Origin: Pontibacter anaerobius
Lineage (GTDB): Bacteria; Bacteroidota; Bacteroidia; Cytophagales; Hymenobacteraceae
Assembly: GCF_026241195.1 (NCBI RefSeq)
Contig: NZ_JAPFQO010000012.1
Coordinates: 1-64,000, forward strand
Length of the DNA: 64,000 nucleotides
Direction of reading: 5' to 3'
The notes below the pieces were generated by a model. That model made no database searches, was not told the DNA's origin, and worked only from the letters and a program-made list of their open reading frames with translations. Positions within the stretch are counted from its first letter, which is position 1; the number at the start of each line of letters is the position of its first letter. Shown piece by piece: positions 35,532 to 44,330 of this stretch. The position numbers were made by a program, and so were the translations under genes.

Positions 35532-36869
35532 CTATGCATCGTTTGGTTCTTTGGTTTTACCGGAGGCAAGCAGCTCCTGTTTCACACTTTTAATATCGAT
35601 GGCCTGCATGCGCTGCATCGTCTGTTCTTTCACTGCGTCAAACTCTTGCAGGTTATTTTTGCTTACCGGGTTGGCGGCTGGCAGCTTCACGCGCAGAGCA
35701 TCCACCTGGCGGCCGTTCTTCCAGAACCGGTAGCAGAGGTGCGGTCCGGTAGCCAAACCAGTGCTGCCTACATAACCGATAGTCTGCCCCATCCTCACAC
35801 GCGCTCCCTTCCGTATGCCTCTCGCAAATTTAGACATGTGCAGGTACTGCGTGGTATAGGTCTTGTTGTGGCGCACTTTCACGAAATAGCCGTTGCCCCT
35901 GGTGTAATGTGCAGCTACTACCACACCGTCGCCAACGGTTCGGATCGGGGTGCCGCGCGGTGCAGCAAAGTCAGTGCCCAGGTGGGCTTTGTAGCGCTTC
36001 TGCACCGGATGGAAGCGCCTCTTGGAGAAACGTGAGCTGATGCGGCTGTACTCCAGCGGCTCCTTCAGGAAGGCTCTTTTCAGGCTTTGCCCTTTCTGGT
36101 CATAATAGTTCAGGCCGTTTCCTTCATCAAACCCAATGGCGTAGATCTCCTCGCCCTCATGCTCAAACACGGCAGATTTCAGTTCACCAAATCCGATCGT
36201 CTCACCATTCACTACCTTCTCTTCATAGATCAGCTTAAAACTATCGCCGGGCTGCAGGCGGTTCAGGTCGAGGCGCCAGGCAAAGATGTCAGCAAACCTA
36301 TTTACCAACTGCGGGGAGCCGCCAGCATCTACCATACTTACGAAAAGCGAGCTTTCTATTTCACCGGCGATGGTACGCTCCAGCACCTCCACCTCACGCT
36401 TTACCAGCGTTACGTTCAGGCTGTCGCTTAGGTCAAAGATCACGTACTCTACCTGGCTTGGCTCATAAATAAAGTATTGAGCAGTTTGCGCGGAGTCGCG
36501 CTGGTGCAGGAGGGTGTAGTTGCGGCCGGCGGCAATGCGGCGCACGTTAAATACTTCTTTTGCTTTCTTTGCCAGGTTATGGATGGTGGTTGGGTCGATG
36601 TTGTATTGGCCCAGGATTTCGGAAAGCACCTCACCACGCTCCACCTCGGCCTCCACTATCTCCAGCGAGTCGGTCGGAATACCATAGACGATGGGCGCAG
36701 GCGCCTTTTTCTTCTCTGCTTTCACAACAGACTTAGCGGCAGGTGCCGCCTCTACGGTTTTTGAGCCCATCAGATAGGCCGGGGAAAAGTTCAGGATTTG
36801 CGCAGCCGTAATGCAAATTAACAACGACAACGCGAACAGGATGGCAAGTCCTTTCGTGCGTTTCAACAT
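35532..36869 (-). CDS. M23-family peptidoglycan endopeptidase with HxC metal motif
   Basis: Membrane-anchored cell wall hydrolase of 445 residues. One transmembrane helix lies at about 8-28, then a LysM/OapA-like region (about 75-130), a beta linker, and the M23 domain (about 285-400). Zinc ligands His296 and Asp300 are in HLGTDFAAP. The usual HxH is replaced by His377-Leu-Cys379 (TGPHLCYRF), so the third ligand would be a cysteine, or the enzyme may be inactive and act as a regulator. I start at the ATG at 36869; the longer frame begins with GTG at 36902. Confidence 0.88.
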   Translation of the reverse strand: MLKRTKGLAILFALSLLICITAAQILNFSPAYLMGSKTVEAAPAAKSVVKAEKKKAPAPIVYGIPTDSLEIVEAEVERGEVLSEILGQYNIDPTTIHNLAKKAKEVFNVRRIAAGRNYTLLHQRDSAQTAQYFIYEPSQVEYVIFDLSDSLNVTLVKREVEVLERTIAGEIESSLFVSMVDAGGSPQLVNRFADIFAWRLDLNRLQPGDSFKLIYEEKVVNGETIGFGELKSAVFEHEGEEIYAIGFDEGNGLNYYDQKGQSLKRAFLKEPLEYSRISSRFSKRRFHPVQKRYKAHLGTDFAAPRGTPIRTVGDGVVVAAHYTRGNGYFVKVRHNKTYTTQYLHMSKFARGIRKGARVRMGQTIGYVGSTGLATGPHLCYRFWKNGRQVDALRVKLPAANPVSKNNLQEFDAVKEQTMQRMQAIDIKSVKQELLASGKTKEPNDA

Positions 36870-37135
36870 GAGTTTGGGGTACCTTTGGTTTAAAATCGTC
36901 ACGAAAATAGGCTTTAACCTATAAAAATAAAAGTCAATTTCTACACAATAATCAGATTATAAATATGTTGCAATACTTTCCAGAGAAGCACACATATAAT
37001 AAAGTCCTATATAGCCATTATTTATACTTCTATTACCCGCCTCCTTTACCCGTTTTAAAAACTTAATAACTAACAACTTACTCACCTCCTGATGCAGGCT
37101 ATCTTTCACCCGCTTCGGATTACGGAAATCTTTTT

Positions 37136-37143
37136 TAACTTTG
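37136..37143 (+). promoter_or_regulatory. -7 element of fabG, nearly leaderless
   Basis: TAACTTTG matches TAnnTTTG and ends six bases before the ATG at 37150, so the transcript would begin at or very near the start codon. Confidence 0.5.
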
Positions 37144-37149
37144 GCTCCC

Positions 37150-37896
37150 ATGAAAGCATTAGAAGGAAAAGTAGCTCTGATAACCGGGGCATCTAAAGGA
37201 ATAGGTCGCGCCATAGCACAGCAATTTGTGGAGATGGGCGCACAGGTAGCATTCACCTACCTCTCGAGTGTGGAAAAAGGACAGCAGCTGGAGCAGGAGC
37301 TGGCAGCTGGCGGCGGCAAGGTAAAAGGCTACCGCTCCGACGCCTCCGACTATGCCCAGGCCGAGCAGTTGGTAGAGGACGTGGTGAAGGAGTTCGGCAA
37401 GATCGACGTGGTGGTGAACAACGCCGGCATTACCCGCGATGGCCTGCTGATGCGCATGAGCGAGGAGCAGTGGGACGCCGTGATGAACGTGAACCTGAAG
37501 TCTGTTTTTGCGGTAACGAAGGCTGCCACCAAGCACATGATGCGCGCCAAGAGTGGCTCTATCATCAACATTACCTCGGTGGTAGGCATCAAAGGCAACG
37601 CGGGCCAGGCCAACTATTCGGCCTCTAAGGCTGGCATCATTGGCTTTACCAAGTCGGTGGCGCTGGAGCTGGGCTCACGCAATATCCGCTGCAACGCCAT
37701 CGCCCCGGGCTTTATCGAAACTGAGATGACCGGTGAGCTGGACCAGAAGGTGGTGGACGAGTGGCGCAAGGCTATTCCGCTGCGCCGTGGCGGCACCCCG
37801 GAGGACGTGGCCAAAGCTGCCGTTTTCCTGGCCTCCGACGACTCAGCCTATATATCAGGCCAGGTGCTGCAGGTAGACGGCGGCATGCTGACCTAG
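37150..37896 (+). CDS. fabG: 3-oxoacyl-[acyl-carrier-protein] reductase
   Basis: Short-chain dehydrogenase of 248 residues that reduces 3-oxoacyl-ACP with NADPH in fatty acid elongation. The cofactor motif GASKGIGRA is at about 14-22, NNAG at about 88-91, and the active-site Ser...Tyr-x3-Lys in NITSVVGIKGNAGQANYSASKA in two parts (about 136-160). The C-terminal YISGQVLQVDGGML is diagnostic of FabG. A TTG nine bases upstream is in frame but overlaps the -7 element, so I use the ATG. It is not in a fab cluster here; a terminator follows. Confidence 0.94.
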   Translation: MKALEGKVALITGASKGIGRAIAQQFVEMGAQVAFTYLSSVEKGQQLEQELAAGGGKVKGYRSDASDYAQAEQLVEDVVKEFGKIDVVVNNAGITRDGLLMRMSEEQWDAVMNVNLKSVFAVTKAATKHMMRAKSGSIINITSVVGIKGNAGQANYSASKAGIIGFTKSVALELGSRNIRCNAIAPGFIETEMTGELDQKVVDEWRKAIPLRRGGTPEDVAKAAVFLASDDSAYISGQVLQVDGGMLT

Positions 37897-37963
37897 TAAG
37901 TTATAGAGTTTAGGGGTTTGAGAGTTTGGGAAAGATTATCAAAAACATCAAATCTTATAGTAG

Positions 37964-38010
37964 AAAAAGGCCAATGCTGCGGCGATTACGTTAGTAGCAT
38001 TGGCCTTTTT
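37964..38010 (+). terminator. Terminator of fabG
   Basis: A perfect 15 bp stem, AAAAAGGCCAATGCT with AGCATTGGCCTTTTT, over a 17-base loop. Confidence 0.85.
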
Positions 38011-38040
38011 GTTTTAACTTTAGTTTTATTGGCATAGCTA

Positions 38041-38064
38041 TGGCGCAAGCGTTTGCTTGTGCCA
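38041..38064 (+). repeat. Free-standing TGGCGC-type hairpin
   Basis: TGGCGCAAGC, GTTT loop, GCTTGTGCCA: a ten base pair stem with one G-U. It shares the TGGCGC...GTGYC frame of the hairpin that opens each composite repeat but has a different central stem. It lies in the upstream region of the VWA gene. Confidence 0.7.
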
Positions 38065-38171
38065 GTAAATTGCTACCCGCACCCATACATATGGTGCTGC
38101 CGTAAAGTAAACCCTAATCATGAAGTATAACTCTTAAACTCTCTAACCTTCTAACTTTCTAACTCAGAACA

Positions 38172-40250
38172 GTGTTCTCGCTCCGCCTCATAACCACCGC
38201 CTCACCCTGGCTTATACTTGCCTGCCTGGCAGCGGGCTCGCTGTATGCGTGGCTGCTCTACAGCAAGAAAACGCCCTGGCCAAAGCCGCTCAACTACGCG
38301 CTGGCTGCCTTGCGCTTTGTGGTGGTAAGTATACTTTGTTTTCTGCTGATGGGGCCGCTGGTAAGGTATGTGTCCAATACCACGGTGCCGCCTACCATTG
38401 TTTTTGCGCTGGATAACTCTCAGTCGGTAGAGCTGTTTTCGGACTCTGTGGAGCTACAGGCCACACAACAGCAACTGCAGCAGGTGCGTGAGCGGCTGGA
38501 GGAGCAGGGCTACCAAACGGCCGTCCAAACGCTGAACGAAGAGCAACAGCAAAGTATAAATGAAGTTACCTACGGATCTGAAACCACCAACCTGGGCCAG
38601 CTGCTGAAGCAGGTGCAGGATAAGTATACCGAGCAAAACCTGGCGGGGGTGGTGCTGCTATCAGACGGCATCGTGAACCAGGGCGCATCGCCGACCTATG
38701 CCAACTACGGTTATACCTTATACCCCGTAGCCGTGGGCGATACGGTACCGAAGAAGGATGCGCTGGTGGCCTCGCTGCGCTACAACAAGGTAAACTACAG
38801 CGGCAACCGCTTTCCACTGGAAGTGGAAGTACAGCACGAAGGGTTTGGCGGCAGAACAGCTAACATCATACTTCAGGAGAACGGCAAAACCATCGCCAGC
38901 AAGAAAGTGCTTTTCAAGGATAACCAGCCCTTGCAGCAGGTGCCGTTCCAGGTACTGGCCAGCGGCTTGGGCAAGCGCCATTACGTGGTGCAGGTAGAGC
39001 CGCTACAGGGCGAGTTCACTACCCTTAACAACACCAAACATGCCTACATTGATGTGGTGAAGGGCAAGATAAAAGTTCTCATCGCAGCCGCTGCCCCGCA
39101 CCCCGACATCAAAGCCATCCGCTCTGCTATAGAATCGAATGAGAACTATGAAACGACGCTCTTTATACCCAGCGTGAACGAGCTGCAGCAGCAGGATTAC
39201 GATGTGGCGGTGCTGCACCAGTTACCCGGACGCATGGCCGGAGCCGAGCCTGCGCTGAGCCTGGTGCGCCAGAAGAACCTGCCTGCGCTGTACATTCTCG
39301 GCCCACAAAGCGACCTGCCCAATTTCAACCGAATGAACGCAGGCATCAACCTCATCAGCAGTGGCCAGACTGATGAAGTAACCGCCGTAACAAACTCCAA
39401 TTTCAGTAATTTTCAGCTGCCTGAGGGTGCTACAGAGCGGCTGCAGGAGTACCCGCCGGCGCGGGTGCCTTTCGGGGAGGTACGGCTTAGCCCAAACACC
39501 GAAGTTATACTTTACCAGCAGGTGGGCCGGGTGCGCACCAACAAGCCGCTGCTGGCCGTGCAAACCTCGGGCGACAAACGCAACGCGGTGCTGCTGGCCT
39601 CCGGCACCTGGCAGTGGCGCCTGATGGAGGCGGCCAACCACGAGCAGCCGCAGATATACAACCAACTCATCACGAACCTGGTGCAGCTGCTGGGCGCGCC
39701 CCGCAACAAAAAGCGCCTGAACGTTTACCCAACTCAAACCGAGTATACCAGCTCCGACGAGGTACACTTTAACGCCGAGGCATACAACGAGGCGCTGGAG
39801 CCGATCTATGGCCAAAACATCACTTTAAACATTACCGGCGAGGATGAGCAGACACGTACCTTCACCTTTGCCAACGGCGAGAACCAGGGCGGCGTGAACA
39901 TTGGTACGCTGCCCGGCGGGCGCTATACGTACACGGCCACCGCAAGCATAAACCGGCTACAGCAGAAAGACGAAGGCGAGTTTGTGGTGGAGGAGCTACA
40001 ACTGGAGGCCCTTAATGCCGTGGCCGACCATAACCTGCTTTATCAACTGGCCAGCAACAGCGGCTCCAGGTTATACTACCCGCAACAGCTGCAGCAGCTG
40101 GAGCAAGACATCCTGCAAGCCGATTACAAAAACGTGATCTACAGCAAGGACGAGCTCAAAGACCTCGTGGATATGAAATGGCTGTTCTTCCTGCTGCTGG
40201 GCCTGGTAATTGTGGAGTGGTTTGTGCGCAAGTATAATGGCAGTTATTGA
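38172..40250 (+). CDS. VWA-like membrane protein (BatA-related)
   Basis: Membrane protein of 692 residues with two N-terminal helices (about 12-30 and 44-63), a von Willebrand factor A-like domain (about 74-190) with a MIDAS-type DNSQS at 81-85 and LLSDGIVNQG, long beta-rich extracytoplasmic regions (about 195-660), and a C-terminal helix (about 668-686). This layout occurs in Bacteroidota proteins annotated as VWA-domain or glutamine-amidotransferase-like membrane proteins. The start is GTG at 38172: an in-frame stop lies 12 bases upstream and no ATG is available. No MoxR ATPase or other Bat gene adjoins it. Function unknown. Confidence 0.82.
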   Translation: MFSLRLITTASPWLILACLAAGSLYAWLLYSKKTPWPKPLNYALAALRFVVVSILCFLLMGPLVRYVSNTTVPPTIVFALDNSQSVELFSDSVELQATQQQLQQVRERLEEQGYQTAVQTLNEEQQQSINEVTYGSETTNLGQLLKQVQDKYTEQNLAGVVLLSDGIVNQGASPTYANYGYTLYPVAVGDTVPKKDALVASLRYNKVNYSGNRFPLEVEVQHEGFGGRTANIILQENGKTIASKKVLFKDNQPLQQVPFQVLASGLGKRHYVVQVEPLQGEFTTLNNTKHAYIDVVKGKIKVLIAAAAPHPDIKAIRSAIESNENYETTLFIPSVNELQQQDYDVAVLHQLPGRMAGAEPALSLVRQKNLPALYILGPQSDLPNFNRMNAGINLISSGQTDEVTAVTNSNFSNFQLPEGATERLQEYPPARVPFGEVRLSPNTEVILYQQVGRVRTNKPLLAVQTSGDKRNAVLLASGTWQWRLMEAANHEQPQIYNQLITNLVQLLGAPRNKKRLNVYPTQTEYTSSDEVHFNAEAYNEALEPIYGQNITLNITGEDEQTRTFTFANGENQGGVNIGTLPGGRYTYTATASINRLQQKDEGEFVVEELQLEALNAVADHNLLYQLASNSGSRLYYPQQLQQLEQDILQADYKNVIYSKDELKDLVDMKWLFFLLLGLVIVEWFVRKYNGSY

Positions 40251-40401
40251 GGTTGCTGCTTGCTAGTTATTCGCCTATACCTCTGCCGCAAGTTTAGAGC
40301 AGCTCAAGTTGTGATATAAGGGGCAGGTGTACTTTTTCCGCCTTACACAAGTATAAGATTTATACACTGAGATGCTTTAAACCCTAAAAAATCCTACTTC
40401 T

Positions 40402-40977
40402 GTGCTCAACCTCTCTCCTATCGTACTACACACCAAACGCCTGCTGCTCCGCGAGCTGACGCCTGCTATCTTTAACCAGCTTTTTCTCAAAAAGACGAAG
40501 CCGGAAATTATGGAGTACCTGCACCTGCAAACCGATCAGCAGTTTGAAGAAATGGAGGAGCGCTATACCAAAGGCATCACCACCTATTACCATGATTTTA
40601 AGGGATTCCACCTTCTGGACCGCGAAACGAAACAGGTGATTGGCCACTGCGATTTTCATACCTGGGTGCCCAGCCACCGACGCGCTGAGGTGGGCTACGC
40701 CATCAAAAACGAGAAGTATAAAAACAAGGGGCTGATGACAGAAGCACTGGAAAGTATACTTACCTTTGGTTTCAGGCAGATGAACCTGTACCGCGTGGAG
40801 GCCCTCATTGCGGACTATAACACGCCCTCGCTGCAACTGGTGCAGCACTTCGGCTTTAAGCGCGAAGGTCTGCTGCGCAACCATTACAAAGTAAACGGAC
40901 AGCTGGAGGACTCGATCATGTTCTCGCTGCTGAAGCCTGAGTTTGAGGAGTGGGAAGCGCGGAAAGCTACTCGCTAA
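40402..40977 (+). CDS. GNAT acetyltransferase, RimJ/RimL type
   Basis: Acetyltransferase of 191 residues in the RimJ/RimL subgroup, which modifies protein N-termini or small amines. The N-terminal start TKRLLLREL is typical. The acetyl-CoA core is HRRAEVGYAIKNEKYKNKGLMTEAL in two parts (about 92-116), then MNLYRVEALIADYNTPSLQLVQHFGFKREGLLR in parts. The start codon is GTG at 40402. It is followed by a lipoprotein gene after about 100 bases. The substrate is not evident. Confidence 0.87.
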   Translation: MLNLSPIVLHTKRLLLRELTPAIFNQLFLKKTKPEIMEYLHLQTDQQFEEMEERYTKGITTYYHDFKGFHLLDRETKQVIGHCDFHTWVPSHRRAEVGYAIKNEKYKNKGLMTEALESILTFGFRQMNLYRVEALIADYNTPSLQLVQHFGFKREGLLRNHYKVNGQLEDSIMFSLLKPEFEEWEARKATR

Positions 40978-41080
40978 CGTTGCCCCTGATACAGAAAAAT
41001 TGCAGATGTGGCATCTACGGCTTGCAACCATTTGGCAAGTATTTGACTCTCATATTCAAAACCTTCTACCTGAAACAAGC

Positions 41081-41545
41081 ATGAGAAACTTACTACTTGC
41101 CTCTATACTCTTTTGCGTATTAACCTCCTGCTCAAAAGATACCACCCTGGATGAAATGCAAACCGAACTTGCCGCTAATCAGTATCCGCAGAAGTGGCAG
41201 CTTGTAAGTATGTCGGGTAATATTGCCAATGTGCCACCTCAAACTGGTGATGACATGGCTTGGCAGGAAGCATATATGTTAAATTCAGACAACACCTTTA
41301 TAAAAACCAGGGAGCAAAACGGGACAAGAATAGAGGCAAGCGGTACTTTTGTTATAGCAACTCAACCCGATGCCAAAACTATCATAATGACCTATACTAG
41401 TCCGAGCGGCATTATCGGTGCTTGTTCAGGAGATCAGAAGGAATACCTTGGGTTTAAAGACGAATTCTTGATAGGTTCGTGGCAAGCGTGTGATGGACCT
41501 GGACTAAAGTATAAAAGGGTTAACTTTGCAGCATATGCTAACTAA
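41081..41545 (+). CDS. Small lipoprotein, lipocalin-like size, unknown function
   Basis: Predicted lipoprotein of 154 residues with lipobox LTSC (cysteine at about 16), then Ser-Lys. The mature part contains KWQLVSMSGNIANVPP and SDNTFIKTREQNGTRIEASGTF in parts, patterns seen in lipocalin-like Bacteroidota lipoproteins (a KW.L start and a G-F strand); that link is a resemblance only. Two cysteines (ACSG and QACDG) could form a disulfide. The frame is open further upstream, but the signal peptide fixes the start at 41081. It lies 9 bases before the pseudouridine synthase gene. Confidence 0.75.
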   Translation: MRNLLLASILFCVLTSCSKDTTLDEMQTELAANQYPQKWQLVSMSGNIANVPPQTGDDMAWQEAYMLNSDNTFIKTREQNGTRIEASGTFVIATQPDAKTIIMTYTSPSGIIGACSGDQKEYLGFKDEFLIGSWQACDGPGLKYKRVNFAAYAN

Positions 41546-41554
41546 AAGGAACTC

Positions 41555-42232
41555 TTGAAATACATCCTAATAAATAAACCCTACGAAGTACTTACTCAGT
41601 TTACCGACGAGGCAGGCCGCAGTACGCTTAAAGACTTTGTGCCAGTGCCAAACATTTACCCCGTTGGCCGCCTCGACTACGACAGCGAGGGCCTGGTGTT
41701 GTTAACCGACGACAAACAGCTGCAGCACTGCCTCTCTGACCCCAAGTTTAAGGTGGAAAAAACCTATTGGGTGCAGGTAGATGAAATTCCGAAGGATGAG
41801 GCACTGACCAGACTCAGGCTGGGTGTGCAGATTAAAGGCGGGAAAACCACGCCGGCTAAGGTGCGCCTGCTGGAGGGAGAGCCTAAAGTATGGGAGCGCT
41901 CCACCCCTATCCGTTTTCGTAAGAACATCCCCACATCCTGGCTCGAGATCAAAATATCGCAGGGCATGAACCGCCAGGTACGCCGCATGACCGCAGCCGT
42001 GGGCTACCCCACTCTCCGCCTCATCCGCCCAAGTATAGGCCCGATTTCGCTAGGTAATTTACAGCCCGGCGAGTGGCGCGAACTGACACCTGAGGAGGTG
42101 GAACAGCTGAAAGGTATAGCCAAAGGCAGCAGCGGAAGTGGAAATAGTAGCGTGAGAGCCAAAAGCTTCGGTACCGGCAACAAAGGCCGCAGAAGCAGTG
42201 GCAAAGGCGGTTTCCGGAAACAGATCAATTAA
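41555..42232 (+). CDS. rluE: 23S rRNA pseudouridine synthase, RluE/RsuA family
   Basis: RNA-modifying enzyme of 225 residues that isomerises uridine in rRNA. The catalytic aspartate is Asp41 in VGRLDYDSEGLVLLT. Later motifs include EKTYWVQVD, NIPTSWLEIKISQGMNRQVRRM in parts (the KxxxGxxRQVRRM signature), and RPSIGPISLGNLQPGEWRELT. No S4 domain precedes the catalytic part, as in RluE. A basic Gly/Ser/Arg-rich tail (about 190-225) is an extension. The start is TTG at 41555 with AAAAGGA upstream; an in-frame stop just before it rules out longer forms. Confidence 0.9.
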   Translation: MKYILINKPYEVLTQFTDEAGRSTLKDFVPVPNIYPVGRLDYDSEGLVLLTDDKQLQHCLSDPKFKVEKTYWVQVDEIPKDEALTRLRLGVQIKGGKTTPAKVRLLEGEPKVWERSTPIRFRKNIPTSWLEIKISQGMNRQVRRMTAAVGYPTLRLIRPSIGPISLGNLQPGEWRELTPEEVEQLKGIAKGSSGSGNSSVRAKSFGTGNKGRRSSGKGGFRKQIN

Positions 42233-42244
42233 TTGTTGATTGTT

Positions 42245-43000
42245 GGTGCTTGGCCATTTTACTTTATAGCCGCTGCCCCTTCTGGCGCAATTCTCCAGAC
42301 TTGTGTCTATAAATGGTGTTGAGTTTATAACTCAACTGGCTCGGAGAGCCATACCTAGTGCTTTGGTTATACTTTAGCTGCTGCTTTCTGTAGCTTGACA
42401 CAAGCTATCCTTCCTAGCTACTGTTCATCCTCAGTCCTACATACCTATCGTTGCACCTCTGGCTGTGGCTCCCTCTAGCCCGGGAGGGCTCGTCTTCCCG
42501 CATCGCGCGGTGTATTGAAGCTGCCATCGCTGCGCTGCAGGCTGCCCTCCGGGCACCGCATCAATACAAGGCGCTCAACGGAAAGACTGGGATCTGTTCG
42601 ATAGCCATCGCTATACCACTTGAACCGGACTCCCTCTCCTGTTTTGGGGGTAGGGGCCCTCGAGAAAAGGAGAGGGCTGGGGAGAGGTATAATTCCCCTC
42701 CTCGGAGGGGCCAGGGGTGGGTTCACACTTTTGCTGATGACAACCATCCCCAATTATGAAACTTACACTTCAACATCAGTAATTACAGGCTCCCCTCCTT
42801 TGACAAGGAGGGGCAGGGGTGGTCGGATGGTACAACTCCCGGAGCTTGAACCAAGTCCCCCTTCGAAGGGGGCAGGGGGATGAAATCGTTCCCAGATTTC
42901 CCTCTTGGGAGGGACGTGGTTAGTTTTACACCTTCACAGGGGCAGGTCGCGACTTGCCCGGCCTACATGACCAGCAACGGAGCTTATACTTTAACCAACT
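42245..43000 (+). repeat. Composite hairpin-rich intergenic repeat, copy 5 (variant B)
   Basis: The longest copy. Order: TGGCGC...GTGTC hairpin (42282-42307), GAGTT/AACTC, GGCTC/GAGCC, TAGCTTG/CAAGCTA, core around 42465-42510, variant B (42498-42592 is identical to copy 2), CTCTCCT/AGGAGAG with an insert, CCCCTCC/GGAGGGG, CCCCTCCTT/AAGGAGGGG, CCCCCTTCGAAGGGGG, and a GGCAGGTCGCGACTTGCC near-palindrome. It fills the gap between convergent rluE and the hydrolase gene and abuts the hydrolase 3' end. Confidence 0.88.
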
Positions 43001-43039
43001 GCCCCTTCTTACCCATCCAAGAGCTAGTCCCAGCCAACA

Positions 43040-43588
43040 CTACAACCTCGAAGTACCGCAAAGGCCGCGTAATAACTCCAGTCCCTCCTCCCAGCGGCCG
43101 TGCCCGGAAGCGCTGTTGATGTGCCCGGTCATGCCGATGTTAACGTAACGGCTGCCCCAGGCAGTAGCCAGCTGCCGCGCCCGACTGGCAGAAATGTACT
43201 CATCGTTGCTGCTGCTCACCAAAACACTTCTAAATGGCAGGCGCTGCATGGGTATAGGGGCAAAACCAATTACATCTTCCGGAAATGTAGGCGTCTCGGT
43301 ATCGGCGGGGGCCACAAGTAAGGCACCTTTTATGTGTTGGTTATACTTCTGAGCCCAGAAAGCCACCGCAATGCAGGCCAGGCTGTGTGCCACCAGCACC
43401 ACCTGTTCCGGATTGTGGCGTTGCACCACTTTGTTCAGTTCCTCCACCCACTCCTCCTGTTCTGGTGTGTCCCAGTTTAGCTGCCGCACGCGCTCAAATG
43501 AGGGGTACTGCTGTTGCCAAAGGCTTTGCCAGTGCTCCGGTCCGGAGTCGCCGAGGCCGGGTACAAGTATAACTGTGCTCTGCTGCAT
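43040..43588 (-). CDS. RBBP9/YdeN-family alpha/beta serine hydrolase
   Basis: Small cytosolic hydrolase of 182 residues. The opening VILVPGLGDSGPEHW provides the oxyanion region. The catalytic triad is Ser69 (VAHSLACIA), Asp129 (SSSNDEY) and His156 (TGHINS). Length and motifs match the RBBP9/YdeN group; members hydrolyse esters or peptides, with substrates mostly unknown. The 3' end runs directly into composite repeat copy 5. It is followed on the plus-strand side, upstream, by a porin-like gene on the same strand 32 bases away, so the two may be co-transcribed. Confidence 0.9.
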   Translation of the reverse strand: MQQSTVILVPGLGDSGPEHWQSLWQQQYPSFERVRQLNWDTPEQEEWVEELNKVVQRHNPEQVVLVAHSLACIAVAFWAQKYNQHIKGALLVAPADTETPTFPEDVIGFAPIPMQRLPFRSVLVSSSNDEYISASRARQLATAWGSRYVNIGMTGHINSASGHGRWEEGLELLRGLCGTSRL

Positions 43589-43620
43589 AAGCTGCCGTGT
43601 TACTGAAAGTATAAATCAAT

Positions 43621-44214
43621 TTAAAACCCTAATCCTGCCGTAACCGAGAAAGCCCTCCCTTTACCCTCCGAGCGCCCATCGTTAAGCAGTGAGGTAAAGA
43701 AATGATGGTACAGCAAGTCCAGGTGCAGTTTCCAGAGTTCAAACCCCACGCCCCCATTCAGGGCAAACTGCATGTTGTGAATATCTTTACGTTGGATATT
43801 AAGGTTATTATCAGCTACTGATAGGGCGTAGGAGATGGATGGGCCTGCCATAACCCGCACCCGCGAGACAAACATGCCATCGTAATCGGTGCGATAGCCC
43901 AGCAGCACCGGTATGCGCACGTAGGTAACCGTAACGGCATCACGCTCCCCCACACGGGGCTGGTTTCGGGTGATGAGGTGCGTTTTATACCTTACAAGGT
44001 TCAGCTCCGGCTGCACAAAAATCCCCTCCCCTATCCGTCCATAAATCCCCAGTTCATAGCCGACACCGGCGTCATTGTCCTCTACCAGATCATCGCTGCT
44101 GAGGCTGTAGAAGTTGATGCCCGCCTTCGCCCCAATGGTAAGTTCCGGATCGCTTTGGGCAGCAGCCGGCAAGGTGCAGGCAAGAATAAATAGGAGCAAA
44201 GTAAAGCATCTCAT
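43621..44214 (-). CDS. Outer membrane beta-barrel protein (porin-like, PorT family)
   Basis: Outer membrane protein of 197 residues. The signal peptide ends at about 20 (PAAAQ). The rest consists of amphipathic strands of an eight-stranded barrel, opening with the typical TIGAKAGINFYSL and ending VTAGLGF with a terminal Phe that suits BamA recognition. Internal strands include GYELGIYGRIGEGIFVQPEL in parts and VRIPVLLGYR. These are hallmarks of the PorT-like outer membrane beta-barrel group in Bacteroidota. No partner gene gives a specific role. Start codon ATG with a divergent promoter region shared with the acetyltransferase. Confidence 0.87.
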   Translation of the reverse strand: MRCFTLLLFILACTLPAAAQSDPELTIGAKAGINFYSLSSDDLVEDNDAGVGYELGIYGRIGEGIFVQPELNLVRYKTHLITRNQPRVGERDAVTVTYVRIPVLLGYRTDYDGMFVSRVRVMAGPSISYALSVADNNLNIQRKDIHNMQFALNGGVGFELWKLHLDLLYHHFFTSLLNDGRSEGKGRAFSVTAGLGF

Positions 44215-44330
44215 ACCATAGTATATTGATTATCAAAGATGGATTTATACTCCTTAAACTATACTTGCCAACGCTTTGTTTACCTGTTCCTGCTGGCAGT
44301 ATGCCTTAAGTTGATTAACTTGCCTCTACA

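Noticed and set aside
36957..37256. 99-codon minus-strand frame opposite the fabG start
   Set aside because: It is antisense to fabG and its promoter; its N-terminal part is simply the complement of the conserved SDR motif region.
42451..43119. Several frames in repeat copy 5
   Set aside because: Same repeat-driven cause as the other copies, and they overlap the hydrolase 3' end.
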